Below, piece after piece: positions 23,930 through 35,439 of a DNA stretch of 64,000 nt (its first letter is position 1; each line of letters starts with the position of its first letter). The position numbers and the translations under genes are program-made. Source of the DNA: Sclerodactyla briareus. Taxonomy: Eukaryota; Echinodermata; Holothuroidea; Dendrochirotida; Sclerodactylidae. The notes under the pieces were generated by a model that saw only the letters and a program-made list of their open reading frames with translations, was not told the origin of the DNA and did not search any database. The stretch is taken from the NCBI GenBank assembly GCA_026419785.1, contig JAODTK010003331.1, forward strand, positions 62,001 through 126,000, given 5' to 3'.

Positions 23930-25920
23930 CTCCTATGTCACACTCAAGTCTAATCTGATCTGATCATGGATCAAACAAGTATCTGTAGAGTATGATGACC
24001 TAAATCCAGACTGAATCTCATCAACGACTATCTTCTGACCAATTGCTCATAGATAATCCTCTCAAAATTTTTAGAAACAATACTGAGGATAGACACTGGT
24101 CTGTAATTACCCAATCGATTTACTATTCTTCTGTGCAATGGCAGCAACTCAGCCATCTTAAGGTCATCATGAAAAATTCTGCGCTTATTGATAACTTCAA
24201 TATAGAAGTACCGAGGCTCTGCAATAACAGATGCCCTGTCTTTGAGGAATCTGGCTGGCAGTGCGTCTAATTCCAGTTGCCTTGCTGGTACTTATATTTT
24301 CCAACATGATTGATCCTCAATGACAGATGTCTCTCAGATAAACCAAACACGCCTTCTACAATACCTCTAGAGTGGTAATACCGATGAAGGTGTGCAGATC
24401 CAAAGCGCTCTGAAGCTGGCGGGAGCCTAGCACAAGAGATTCTCACTGGGTGAAAAATATATTGAAGCGATTGGCAATCGTCGATTTGTCAACAATGGTA
24501 TCATCAATATTCAATCAAACCAATCATCGAGATCTGAAGTGGTTTCAACATTCACTTTTTTTTCCTAGTGGACTCAGGATTCGCCACAATTTCTTAGGTT
24601 TGGTTCCGTAGTCTCTATTGCATCACTTCAATGAAATAGGAGGCTTTTGCCTTATCTATGGCATTTTTAACTTTATTCCGAAGATAAGTCTGCTTGATAG
24701 CGGCATCCATTCTTGGTTCCAGTGTTTAAAATCTGGATAAATGTATATCCCGCTTTCTTATCAGTTCCATATTTCGGAGGTCATCAGGACTTGACCTTTG
24801 CTTTATCCTGACCTCTTTAATTCGTGCACACGATCTAAAATCGAGAGAAAATCATCCCTAAAAATACCCAAACCTCAGATGGATCACTATTGTTCAGTAC
24901 ACCAGCCCAATCTAACTGACCCCATGATGAACAAAAATTACTGTCATATTTTTAGTAGATCTCACCATGACTGATTTATGACTATTAAATTTAGGCCTAC
25001 CCACCTTTCTAGTACAGAAAACAAGCATATGATCACTAAGCCAATATTTATTACTAACTCCTGATTGACTTATTTAATCAGATCAATTACAACAATCAGT
25101 CAGGACAGAGTTACATCCATAACACAACATTCTTGTAGGTTCGAAATTATCTGACACAGCCCAAACATACGTTTGAAAATTCTGCAATTTGGACATAAGA
25201 GGATTCCTTGATGCAGCAATGTTAGTATTAAAGTCCCCAAGCATGATGACCCCTCAAACTCTGCGAAGCCGTCACCTTCAGGACAGGACTGCTCCAAAGA
25301 TCGTAAAAGTCACTCTGTCCTGGAGGACATATAACCACACACACCGGTTAGCAGGTTAGTATCGGACGAGTTTTGGGAAGTAAAATTTCCACCCAAAGTG
25401 ACTCCAGATCTTCATGGGCACGGTCCTAACGCAGGTTGAACTGCCATTCATTTCCGGATAGAGATGCCTACGCCCGGCGCCATGTCTGTTTCGATCCCTG
25501 CGTTGGATGGTATCATGAGCCAGAGATCCAACTTCACATCTGTGACGGATGCATCCAGCCATGTTTCAGTTACTCTCCCAATACGGCTTTCTTTTTGTAC
25601 GGTATTGTCAATCAAAAAAGCAATTCATCACGTTTTTCGGAAGTTGCTACGAGCATTATATAATAAAATTGCGAACCCTTCTTTCGAAAGGTTTTAAATT
25701 AATCCAAGTCACCCAGATGATATTTTCACAAGTTTCCAAAAAATCTGGGTTGCTGAAAATCACGGTCAACCTGAGGCTGATAGCCAATGCAACATCTTCT
25801 ATCTGCAGGACCCTCCAACCTGCCCACCAATGGCAAGGGGCTACGTTCCCTGTCCGGCGTCACGGTCACCTTTAGAGGTGCATTGCATCTTTGCTCTCCT
25901 TCTTCATATTGTTCCATAAA
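23930..25920 (-). mobile_element. Jockey-superfamily-type LINE, endonuclease and reverse transcriptase remnant
   Basis: Minus-strand motifs occur in order. Endonuclease motifs are TETWLDASVTD near 25570, HEDLESLWVEILLP near 25400 and LGDFNTN near 25230. The end-of-endonuclease SDHMLVF lies near 25025. A linker with LIRKRDIHLSRF and LRNKVKNAIDKAKASYF follows at 24640-24760. Reverse transcriptase begins with PARFLKD near 24250, SSGIFPDDLKMA, and NYRPVSILSIVSK at 24071-24109, then SGFR near 24015. The catalytic FADD block is not visible, so the copy is 3'-truncated or decayed. This family differs from the CR1 copies in the window. Upstream sequence to 25920 has an open frame of unknown content and may be its 5' part. 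Confidence 0.82.
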
Positions 25921-26259
25921 CGGACAGACACCTGCATGGTAATGCGGAATATGTTTGATTTAGTCATCTAGAATACACCAATTTTTATTGTCTGACTTCC
26001 GGACTTTGCCTCATGCGCCACAGGGAAAACATTATTACTGTCCCTGTTACCCCTGACAGAGCGGCGTTCGAGCAATAGTGCACGGATTCCTCTCTCAATT
26101 ATTAACTAACCTCCCCGCGGGTAACCACCAACCTGTATATCCCCACTTTTGAACATGGAAGGCTATGATGGGTTACTATAAGGATTTATATATCGAAAGG
26201 ACGAAACCATTCAATGGGTCCACAATAAGGGGCAGGCTTACTTCACTGAACTACCAAGT

Positions 26260-26740
26260 TCCAATGCAGTGCACAAATCGCAACATTTTGCGAAAACTTG
26301 ACCCCTCTTGGCGACCTTGAATCATCGCCCTATTTTTCGTGACAAATAACCCACACCCCTAAGTTCCGTTTAAATCCGACAAAGTAGGAAATCGTAATAT
26401 TCGCAAATTTGCCTCCGGTTACCTTGAAATCATTAGATCTCATTGCTATGCCTTTCGGGACCAGCTAAAGTCCACACCCACCAGGTCTCGTGTGAATCGG
26501 ACAAAGTCAGAAAATCGTGAATAATTCGCAAATTTGACCGTCGGGACCGCAAAATCATTGCCATGTTTTTTAACCCTCTTAAGTCCCACCCACCAATTTT
26601 CGTTTGAATCAGACAAACCTATTTTCATCGCATTTGACTCCGTTGACCTTGAATCATTGTCATTTGTTCGGACAATCCAAAGAAGGCTCCAACCAAGTTT
26701 CGTGTAATCGGACAACCTTCAATTTTTCGCGTAAAACTGC
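26260..26740 (+). repeat. Diverged tandem repeat, unit about 115 bp, four copies
   Basis: The motif ...GTTTGAATCGGACAAA... followed by ...CGCAAATTTGACC... and ...CCTTGAATCATTG... recurs near 26378, 26498, 26613 and 26712, so the spacing is about 100-120 bp. Short open frames through the array are repeat translations. Confidence 0.8.
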
Positions 26741-27439
26741 AAATAGAGGCATCAGTCCATTGCGCGAGGCCCACTTTTTTAACTCATTCGAAATTCAACT
26801 AGGACGAACATGTGTGCCAATTTCAGATCAATCGCATAAAACCATATAATATCGCCCGAAGTAGGGATATTATTTATAAAATTGTCGCCCTTTGAGAGTT
26901 GTTTGAAGTCGCAGACTTATTTTTTTTTTTGTAGGCTACTGGTGAAGAAGAGTATCGTGGTGTTACCTTCTCTCTCAGTAGTATAGGCATATTCTCACCA
27001 TGCAATTACATTGAGATACTGAAAAGTCAACCATACCTCCTCATATATCCTATGACACCAATGCCCTATACCTCTGTTAGATTGCCTTTATACTTGTTCA
27101 ACAGCAAACAACCTTCAGCTTTCTTCCTGCCCAAACAACCATCATCGTTGGTCAGACTGATCACTTGTGTAAACACTACCTATGACTTGATGATTTGGCC
27201 CCATCTACAGGCCACCAGTCAACACGACTAATGTTTTGTGACGCATTTTCCGAACAATTAAGTATTCAAAGGCACGCCCCATTGCTGCAAGTGTATCTTC
27301 TTAAAGCTCTATTTACAGCATACGTCCCAGATTTCACAAGAAAACCATGTCATGTAGTAGGCTATAGTCTGGTATTCCATTAACGTTAGTCAGATATTAA
27401 CGTGGAGCTCCGGGTAACTTTGAATTGGCCATCGTTTTG
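26741..27439. other. No gene seen
   Basis: AT-rich sequence with a T run near 26921. I recognise no exon, RNA gene or transposon terminus. Confidence 0.4.
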
Positions 27440-27910
27440 AGAACTTTTACACTTTATGATTTTGCTTTCAATCCGCCACTCCTGAATCTATTCAGATCGT
27501 CGCAAAAACAAAACAATAGGGATCATTTACTCATTATGGAGTGTCCTCCGCCGCACGTGTGGAGTCAATATTTCTTTTTGTCTCCTACTTACACTTGTTC
27601 ACGAGACTTTTGGGCCCGCCCCTCAATGTATAGTAATTGGACCAATTATACAATACCATAGTGGCGGTTGGTACTCTGCACTGATGTCACCAAACAAGTA
27701 CCGTTGTAAAACTAGAAAAAACTAAACTTAGGCTTGTTGAAATATTACATTAAGTGATTTTGCTTCTATACGCCTCGCCCACTCAGGAATATCAATAGGT
27801 CGGAACTAGAAACAATAGGAACCATATACTCACTAGACGTCCACCACACAAGATCACGAGCGATATATTTTCTCTCCTCACCCTGACCGTGTTAACGAGA
27901 ACAAAATCAT
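27440..27910 (+). repeat. Two diverged copies of a unit of about 300 bp
   Basis: A first copy near 27445-27605 and a second near 27745-27900 share GATTTTGCTT, AACAATAGG-ACCAT, TACTCA, TTTTTCTC and GTT-ACGAGA landmarks, offset by about 298 bp. The AACAATAGGG element suggests a relation to the 310-bp family, but divergence is high. Confidence 0.6.
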
Positions 27911-28485
27911 ACGACTTGTAGCTATGTCACTCATAGTTTAGAGCAACTTATTAATGAAACTACAATACATACCTGGTTGTATGTATTTCTCACGACATCA
28001 CGAAAACAAATTCGAACCTGGTTGCATAGATATTGACGTCCATGGCCTTACAGAAAATAATGGAGGGGCTTTACTCGCGGAGCTGAACGAATGGTGGTGC
28101 CAGTCTCCCCGCCCCCCCCCCCCCTTCTTCCAAGTGTGCACACCACGTTCCGATGGGGCCCTCCACATGACACGATGGCCTTTAAACGTTATTGAGAGCA
28201 AATTTTTTCGAACATTTTTCGGATTTCTGGACCGAAAAATATTTTTGTTGGTCGGGTATCCATGAGCCATACCCTTAGATGATGGTATATTTGATATCAC
28301 GTTTATGAATGATTCCCAGTAGGATTCCTAGCTACTCTTCTCCAGGTATCTAAAATCATGCTGGACAATAAGTCAGTATAGCTTTCACTCTCCTAGAAGA
28401 CCGCCATCTTTGAAAATAGCTGCTGTTCTCATTTTTGCTCCTTTACTTCAATCAGGGAATCTATGCGTCATACCGTATGTATGAT

Positions 28486-28566
28486 GTAATGTCTGTATGT
28501 AATAGTATGTATGTATGTTGTATGTAACGTATGTATGTATGTATGTATGTATGTATTATGTTGTAT
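28486..28566 (+). repeat. (GTAT)n microsatellite
   Basis: An irregular run of GTAT tetranucleotides, with the longest uninterrupted part near 28530-28555. It directly precedes the 310-bp array. Confidence 0.92.
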
Positions 28567-28589
28567 GTGTGACCCTTGCTTGTGCAGAG

Positions 28590-29633
28590 CATAACTCGGC
28601 CCCACCTGGATGGATGAATCTCAATACTTGGTATGTGGGTTCCCCATAATTAGTACCGGATACCTATTGTTTTTGTCAGGTCAAAGGTCATCAGAGGTCA
28701 AAGTCTGAAATCCTTGTGAAGAGGAATACGTCCAGACGCTGTGTTCCAATCAAGTTGAATTGGGTGTGAGCTTTCATATGGGAGTACAAACCCCCTATTG
28801 TTCTTGGTGCAGAACCAGGGGTCATTTGGGGGGAATGTAAAAAAATTGTGAAAAGTTTGATTTTTGGGGAATTTCAGCTTGTGAAGAGATAACTGACCCC
28901 ACTTGGATGCATCAAGTTCATATTTGGTCTGTGGGTTCCCCATATTATGAGTACATGATTCCTATTGTTTTGGGGTCAGGTACAAAGTCATCTGAGGTCC
29001 ATTAAAAGTAAAAGTCCTGAAAATCTTGTAAGAGGATGAGTCCAGAGTGATCAGTTCCAAGCCAAGTTGCATTAGGTGTGGTAGCTTTCTTGTGGGGTAT
29101 ACAAGTGCCCTATTGTTTTTGGCAACCAGGGTTCATATTTTTGAAGAAAATTGAAAAATTGTGAAAAATTGAATATTTTATTCAATTCCAGCTTGTGAAA
29201 GAGGCATAACTCAAACGCCCACCTGGAATGGATGACGCTCATACTTGGTATGTGGGTTCCCCATAATGAGTACAAATGAATCCCTATTTGTTTTAGAGTT
29301 AGGTCCAAAGTCACTGAAGGGTCATTAGAGGTCAAAGGGATGAAAATCTTGTGAAGAGGATAAGTCGAGATCGCTTGGTCCAATCTAAGTGAAATTTGTG
29401 TGTAGCTTTCTTGTGGGGAGTACAAGTGCCCTTTTTGGTGGCAGTAGACGCAGGGGTTCAGTCCGGGAAGAAAATTGAACAATTGTGAAAAATTGATATT
29501 TTTGGGCATTCAGCTTGTGAAGAGCATAACTAGACCCCACCTGGATGAATGAAGCTCATACTGGTATATGGGTTCCCAATAACGAGTACCTGATCCATAT
29601 GGGTTTTGGGGTCAGGTCAAAGTTTATCTGAGG
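28590..29633 (+). repeat. Array of a repeat of about 310 bp, interrupted by a large transposon
   Basis: The landmark TGGTATGTGGGTTCCCCAT recurs at about 28630, 28925, 29250 and 29563. CTTGTGAAGAG, CCTATTGTTTT and AGGTCA-rich segments lie in each unit. The array stops at 29633 and resumes at 40005, after a 10.4-kb foldback element, with a matching part of the unit (GTCAAAGTTTGGAAC, CTTGTGAAGAGTATAAGTCCAG). It is a satellite-like or dispersed repeat family, and it is present in the opposite orientation at 22.6-23.3 kb. Reverse-strand open frames in it (for example 29072-29509) are repeat translations. Confidence 0.9.
28678..28700 (+). promoter_or_regulatory. Three AGGTCA half-sites (DR1 plus DR4 spacing) in the 310-bp repeat
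   Basis: AGGTCA occurs at 28678-28683, 28685-28690 and 28695-28700. The first pair is separated by 1 bp and the second by 4 bp. DR1 and DR4 are known binding arrangements for nuclear receptor dimers (RXR, HNF4 and related). Other units have degenerate versions (near 29315). Binding is not shown; only the pattern is seen. Confidence 0.4.
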
Positions 29634-31862
29634 AGTAGTGATATGCATGCATGTGGATGGGGGGGGGGTCGCGCCCTAACCACATTTTTCATGTAACCAC
29701 TCCCTGTGGCCCCAACACAATACGTGCAATGTGCCCCTCGTGATGGAATTCTAGTCAACTTGTTGGATCAGTGTAGCTCCACACCCGATAACGGGTTATA
29801 GCTGCGGTTACTTCCCGAGAAGTGTTTGTGCCCTAACCCTTGAGAATTGTGCCCTCCTCGAACGTGGAGGAAGTCCCCTCTACTGAATTTTTGTGAGTGT
29901 ACCCCTCCCCGAACATGAAATGCAGTTCCACTCAATACAGCCTGCTCGGTGTAATGGTAATAGCATCGTCAACTCGAGTGAGTCAAACGGTACATACTCT
30001 TAGGGGCGTGGTAAGGAGATGGTCATTCACAGCGGGTACAAGTGTAAGGTGACCGGGCACAGCAGTACAAGGACGCCTATTTGAATCAATCTTAGTGAAA
30101 GGTTTTGAGCTATAGTGATTGGGGTTGAACGCGGCGGGGCTCCTCTATTGTAACGGTGCCATCCTAGTTTATGTACATGTAATTTAATTACTACCCGGTC
30201 ACCGTTCGCTTAGGAACCATGAAATTGCCGTTCCGTGTCTCCTGTTGAGAGGTGCTGGCAATTCGAAAAGAAGATATATCTTATAGATACGAGTCATTTT
30301 CATGATGAAAATTTGGCACTCTGCCACCCGTTTAATTAAAGTGATACATATAGGGTCGCCCAATATCCCTAATATTGCGACTACCTAAAGTAATTTATCA
30401 AGTGATTCAGAAATGATTGAATCGCAATAAAATAAACAACTGAATAAAAAAAAAATGCAACTTTGGTTTTTTTTGCGCATGATATTTTGGAATTGGTTTA
30501 ACAAGTTACTCCTTGTCATTATGGCTATGCCTGGAGAACTGTATAAGTAAGTCAAACCGACGAAATATCTGATCGAGGATATAAAAGAATATTCTTGAAT
30601 CTAGCAATATTTAGATTTGGTATTCCCCCAGAAACCAGCGGGATGAAGTCGTGAAAAAATAAACCATTTATTATGCAAGCAAAGAGTGGATTTGAGTTCG
30701 TTATTAGATATTGGTTGGCCTACTTCGGGAGACGTACAAAGCTTATTTTGGGCCAATTGGAAATAAACGTTTAAAACACCGTAATTTTCACTTGAGTGTA
30801 CTTATTTTCCACTAACTTTCAAAAATCACTTATAAATTCAGGAGTACACCTGGCCCAATCACAACAACACCCTGGCAAGTGTCATAGTCACGTACGTGTC
30901 AATCAAAGCCCCGGCACAATGGTGCCAGAATCTGATAGGTTACATGTTTATAAACCATTAACGTAATTGGGCGGTTCGGTATGCACTCGAGGGTTTCCCA
31001 GAAACATGCAGCGGATCACATTGCCGCCCATCTGCCTCTTTACCCGGAGGCTACGGTACTACTGTCATCGCCTCATTTTATTCAGAGCACACAGCTCATT
31101 TTTATTTTTGTTTTTTTGTTGTTGAGCAGCACGCTGCCTCCTTCGCTCATTTAATGTCAGGCTACCTCTCATTCCTCTCATTTTGTTCTGAGCACCCTGC
31201 TTCCGCGCTCATTTATTCATAGCATATTGGCCTTGATTGCTCATTGACCATTTGATTTTGAACGCACTTCTCGTTTTACACTCATTTTACAAGTGACATA
31301 CTGCTCATTTCCGCACTCCATCCGGAACCGACACCATTTTCAAACGCTGTTGGCGGGGGACTTGAGGGAGGGAGAAGGTTCTTGTAAAACATTACAAAAA
31401 CACAGCACCCATTGGACTGTGGACAACAAAATCGATACATCAAAAAAAACCCCCCCCTCTGAAAATTGATGCATGTTTGGGCAAACAAACATTATTAAGG
31501 TGCATCGACGCAAACGAACGGAACTAATCGAAAAAAAATAATGTTCTGCGGAATAAAAGTATGAGATTGAAAATTTAATTGAAGGATGGTTGTGTCCGTC
31601 TAACCAACGTAAAATCACATTTTTAGTATCGTGTTTTTCTTTCCTGTGCCACCATCACGTCTGCCCTCTTTTTCACGTCTCGGTATTGCGACGAATCTTT
31701 GTGTCAACTCGTCGCTCCATAGACACGCATCGTTTTGTGTAAACCGCACCATGGCGGACCATCATCGTCGTGTCCTGCGTTATATCATCAATTTGCCCAT
31801 CTTTACTATGATACGCTGCTCATTTTCTCGGTGCACATTGCCTATATTCTCATTTTTACTAG
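29634..31862 (+). repeat. Left terminal inverted repeat of the foldback element
   Basis: Reading inward: a G run, then a segment pairing with 39300-40004 (shared TCAACTCGAGTGAGTCAAACG and GGTTTTGAGC). Next comes a segment pairing with 34880-35437 (shared CAGAAACCAGCGGGATGAAG-like and CCTACTTCGGGAGACG), then CTCATTT-rich repeats at 31058-31320. The innermost part, with GACGACGCATC-type repeats, ends at ATTCTCATTTTTACTAG near 31862. The arm is not interrupted by the insertion present in the right arm. Confidence 0.85.
31058..31320 (+). repeat. Subterminal CTCATTT-rich repeats, left arm
   Basis: At least eight CTCATTT or CTCATTG cores alternate with GAGCA segments at irregular spacing of roughly 20-45 bp. 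The mirrored array is at 34610-34880 in the right arm. Clustered short subterminal motifs are typical transposase-binding sites in some DNA transposons; that role is inferred. Confidence 0.6.
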
Positions 31863-32680
31863 GACGAGAACGCAAATCGTCGTGTCATAACAGACCGTCA
31901 TCATCGTGTCATAGGACGACGCATCATCGTGTCCATAGACGGACGCAACATCGTGTCCTAGACGACGCATCATCGTCATCGTGTCATAGACGACGCATCG
32001 TCGTCATTGTTCGTTTTGCTCGGATACCGTGCTCACCGCTCAATTTTGTTTAAGATTTTGACTGAATAGTACAATATGACAAGTGTCCTTTTTCTGGATT
32101 TCGTATTCTTACCGGAGTTATAGGGAAAAGGTCTTAAAAAAACTTACACAACCACATACACCATTGGACTGTGGCACACAAAATCGATACATCAAACCCC
32201 CCCCCCCCCCCCCCCTGACAATTTACAATGTTTTGGGGCAACCCAACCTTATTAGGTGCATACACAATCGAACGGAACTTGATAAAAAAAATATGTTACT
32301 ACTGCGGAAATAAATTGTAGAGATTGGAAAGGGTAATTGAAGGATGGTTGGTTCCGTCTAAATACCGTAAAATACATGTTTTTTGGCGGGTATCGTGTCT
32401 TCTGTCCAAAATCAACGTCCGGCCGCCCATCTTTTCATGTCTCGGTATTGCGACGCATCCTTTGTGTCAACTCGCGTCATAGACGACGCATCGTTGTGTC
32501 ATAAACGAACGCAAATCATCGTGTCATAGACACGCATCATCTCATTGTTTCGTTTTGCTCGGAGTACACTCTGCTCACCCACCCCTGCTCAATTTGGTTT
32601 TAGAGTTGACTGAATCAGTACAAATAGGACAAGGTGGTCTTTTTCTGGATTTCGTATTCTTATCGTAGTTATTCAGGACT
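31385..32680 (+). repeat. Direct duplication inside the left part of the foldback element
   Basis: A segment at about 31385-32125 is repeated at about 32148-32680. Shared landmarks are CCATTGGACTGTGG, AAAATCGATACATCAA plus a C run, TTGAAGGATGGTTG, CACGTCTCGGTATTGCGACG-like and TTTTTCTGGATTTCGTATTC. The first copy is longer because it has extra GACGACGCATCATCGTGTCA repeats at 31880-32000. A 140-codon open frame through the first copy is a product of the repeats. Confidence 0.82.
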
Positions 32681-33385
32681 AGCGTCTTTGTGTCAAAACG
32701 ACGGAATTCATTCCGAACTGCTTGGGTGTATGCTCAGTGTAAAGTCCTCTGCATATCAGTCCAATTAAAGGCTGTCGTCCCGGCTTCAATATCTATGAAC
32801 GACTAAAGTTATTCCGCATTAGTGACCTCACTGTCAGCGGCCCCGTACCCTCTATATAATAACCCACGCTACGCTATATTGCTCGAATAACCAGAACAGC
32901 CACATATCGCATAAACACGAATGCCGGATTCCATAGATGCGTATGGTTCCATGCTCGATAAAAAATATTATAATCTTCGGGGGGAACGATGTTTTGTTTC
33001 AGAAGAGAAAACATCTATAAGTGTATGCGAAAAGACGATAACAGGCAGCAGTCTTCATGCATATTGTCTTTGCGTGTTTTTTGAGACGATATTCCATAGA
33101 ATTCATCGCGTGATACGCATTCCGCATACGCATTGGCACATGTGCTAATTTCGCTCATTCGCGATTGTTTGGCCTTCATTTATGACTTTTGGCTTCTGTG
33201 GAATCATTTCTATCTTTGCAAACTAATAAAACATTTCCACACACTAGCCCCCGCTCAGTTTCACGTAAATGGCGTTGTTCACATACGCATACGCATCTAT
33301 GTAACCCCAGCCTTACACCGACTCATCATTTTCCATCTAGAAATAAACATTTGTGTGTCCGCACAGACTCGTGGAAGCCTTTAAA

Positions 33386-33586
33386 TTAGTTCGAGGCGGG
33401 TAGCTGGGTGGAGACCGGGCTGGCGATATATCGCGATGTTGGGGGGGATTTGGCGTTGTAGGTTGTTTCTTTCTTCTTCTGTTTTTCTTTCAAACCACGA
33501 GGCTTCGCATCAGTTGCGCGCGCTTGGTTCGCCAGCTGTTTGCGCATCAATGCGCGAAGTATAAGGATAGTTGCAAGAGGTGACAA
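33386..33586 (-). CDS. Basic open frame in the centre of the foldback element
   Basis: A minus-strand frame of 66 codons is rich in K, R and Q, including KPRGLKEKQKKKETTYNAK. A pyrimidine tract followed by GCGCAAACAG (about 33535-33600) could be an acceptor that makes this a downstream exon of the ORF starting at 34079. No domain is recognised. It lies in non-repeated interior sequence, where a coding gene would be expected if the element is or was autonomous. Low confidence as a gene. Confidence 0.25.
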   Translation of the reverse strand: MSPLATILILRALMRKQLANQARATDAKPRGLKEKQKKKETTYNAKSPPTSRYIASPVSTQLPASN

Positions 33587-33968
33587 AGGGAAAGATGAAC
33601 TTAATATTTCTCGTTAGACTAACAACTCGGAATAGACAGAAAATTACATTCTTCGTATCCATATTAATTTACCTCTCACTATTACAATGTATAAACTCGA
33701 TAGGCACCAAGATACAGTCAAATATTGATGGGGAATAAAACAGTGAAATTGATAATACTGGCGACACATGCAACGTCAATCACATACTATAGAGAATAAT
33801 AGGGAGACGACATGACATTTAGAACTGTTCCTAGCGGGTGTCTTTATCAGTTAATATACGGGAAGTATTAAAACCTATTCAAAGTCAGTGTTAACATGGG
33901 ATTATTCAATATGGCGTGAACCATGCGTTTCAGCGTCATCGTCAGCATCACCCTCATCATCAGTTAAT

Positions 33969-34079
33969 TTACAAGTCGATTAAGTAATCATCCATTTCGT
34001 CTGCATCTTCCCTTTTGCGCTTCACACTCCGGCGGAGTAGCTTGTGAAATTCCGATGGATTTTCACTAAAGAGCTCCAT
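33969..34079 (-). CDS. 36-codon ORF starting about 10 bp inside the right inverted repeat
   Basis: The minus strand reads ATGGAGCTC and encodes 36 residues: an N-terminal MELFSENPSEFHKLLRR helix-like segment, then a nuclear-localisation-type KRKRED, then an acidic end before TAA. A GTAAAT at the stop could alternatively be a splice donor, making this the first exon of a longer gene. The start lies about 10 bp past the end of the arm homology near 34090, so the arm would serve as promoter and leader. The left arm ends in the same sequence but has no equivalent ORF. I do not recognise the protein. Confidence 0.4.
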   Translation of the reverse strand: MELFSENPSEFHKLLRRSVKRKREDADEMDDYLIDL

Positions 34080-34089
34080 AGTTCTTCTC

Positions 34090-35437
34090 TAGTAAATTGA
34101 GAATATAGGCATTGTGCTCCGAGAAAATAAGCAGCGTACTCATAGTAAGATGGGCAAATTGAGACTATAACGCAAGGACACGACGATGATGCGTCGTCCA
34201 TGGTGCGAGGTTACACAACGATGCGTCGTCTATGACGCGAGTTGACACAAAGATGCTCGCATACCGAGACGTGAAAAGAGGGCAGACGTGATTTGGCAGC
34301 CGAAAAACCCGAACTGTATTTTACGGTAGACGGAACCAACCATCCTTCAATTAACTTTTTCAATCGCTACACTTTTATTCCGCAGTAACATATTTTTTTT
34401 TAATTAAGTTCCGTTCGATTGCGTCATGCACCGTATAATTGTTTGTTGCCCCAAAACATGCATCAAGTTGTCAGAGGGGGGTTTGATGTATCGATTTTGT
34501 GTTCCACCGTCCCAATGTGTGGTTTTGTATGTTCAAAGACCTTTTCCCTCCCTCAATTCCCACGCGTTGAAAATGTGTCGGATCCGAGAAGTGAGAGATG
34601 GCAGTATGTATGTCACTTGTAAACTGAGTGTAAAACGAGCAGGGTGCGTTCGAAATATCAAAATGAGTCAATGAGGCAATCAGGCAATAGGCTAAATAAA
34701 TTGAGCGCAGGAGCAGTGTGCCCAGAACAAAATGAAGGAAATGAGATGTTTATGCTCGGAATAAATGAGAGAGCGAAGGAGCAGCGTGATCAAACACAAA
34801 AACAAACAAAACTGAGCAGTGTGATCTGTAATAAAATGAGCGAATGAGCAGTACCGTATGACTCCGGGTAAAATGGGCAGATGGGCAATGTGATCCGCTG
34901 CAAGTTTCTGTGAACCCTCGAGTGCATAGACCCCCAATTACGTTCAATGGTTCGCACATGTCACATTTCAATTCCGGCCACATTGTCCGGTTGTGTGTGA
35001 TTGACCGTACGTATATGCACTTCCCAGAGTGTTCTTATGATGAGGCCAGGGATTACTCCTGATTTATAAAGTGATTAAAGTTAGTGGAAAATAAGTACAC
35101 ACATAGTGAAAACTAACGGGTGTTGTTAACGTTATTTCCAATTGACCCAAAATTTAAGCTTTGTACGTCTCCCGAAGTAGGCCAACCAATATCTAATATG
35201 AACTCACTCCATCTTGCTTTCGCAGTAATAAATTGTTATTTTCACGACTTCATTCCCGCTGGTTTCTGGGGGAATACCAAATCTAAATATTGCTAGATTC
35301 AAGAATATTCTTTAATATCCTCGATCCTGATATCTTCGTCGGTTGGATCACTATACAGTTTTTCCAAGGCATCGTAATGACAAAGAGTAAAAGGTTTTAA
35401 AACCATTCCAAATATCATGCGCAAAAACACACAAGTT
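34090..35437 (-). repeat. Right terminal inverted repeat, inner part
   Basis: This is the reverse complement of about 30470-31862 with scattered indels. It contains the CTCATTT-type array at 34610-34880. Similarity breaks near 35437 and resumes at 39205, marking an insertion. Confidence 0.85.
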
Positions 35438-35439
35438 TC

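Noticed and set aside
29945-30060. tRNA-like A-box text in the foldback element arm
   Set aside because: No B-box at the right spacing and no cloverleaf. It is simply part of the inverted arm.
31631-32053. 140-codon open frame in the foldback element
   Set aside because: It is made largely of GACGACGCATC/GTGTCATAGACG repeats inside the inverted repeat and is broken in the duplicate copy and in the other arm.
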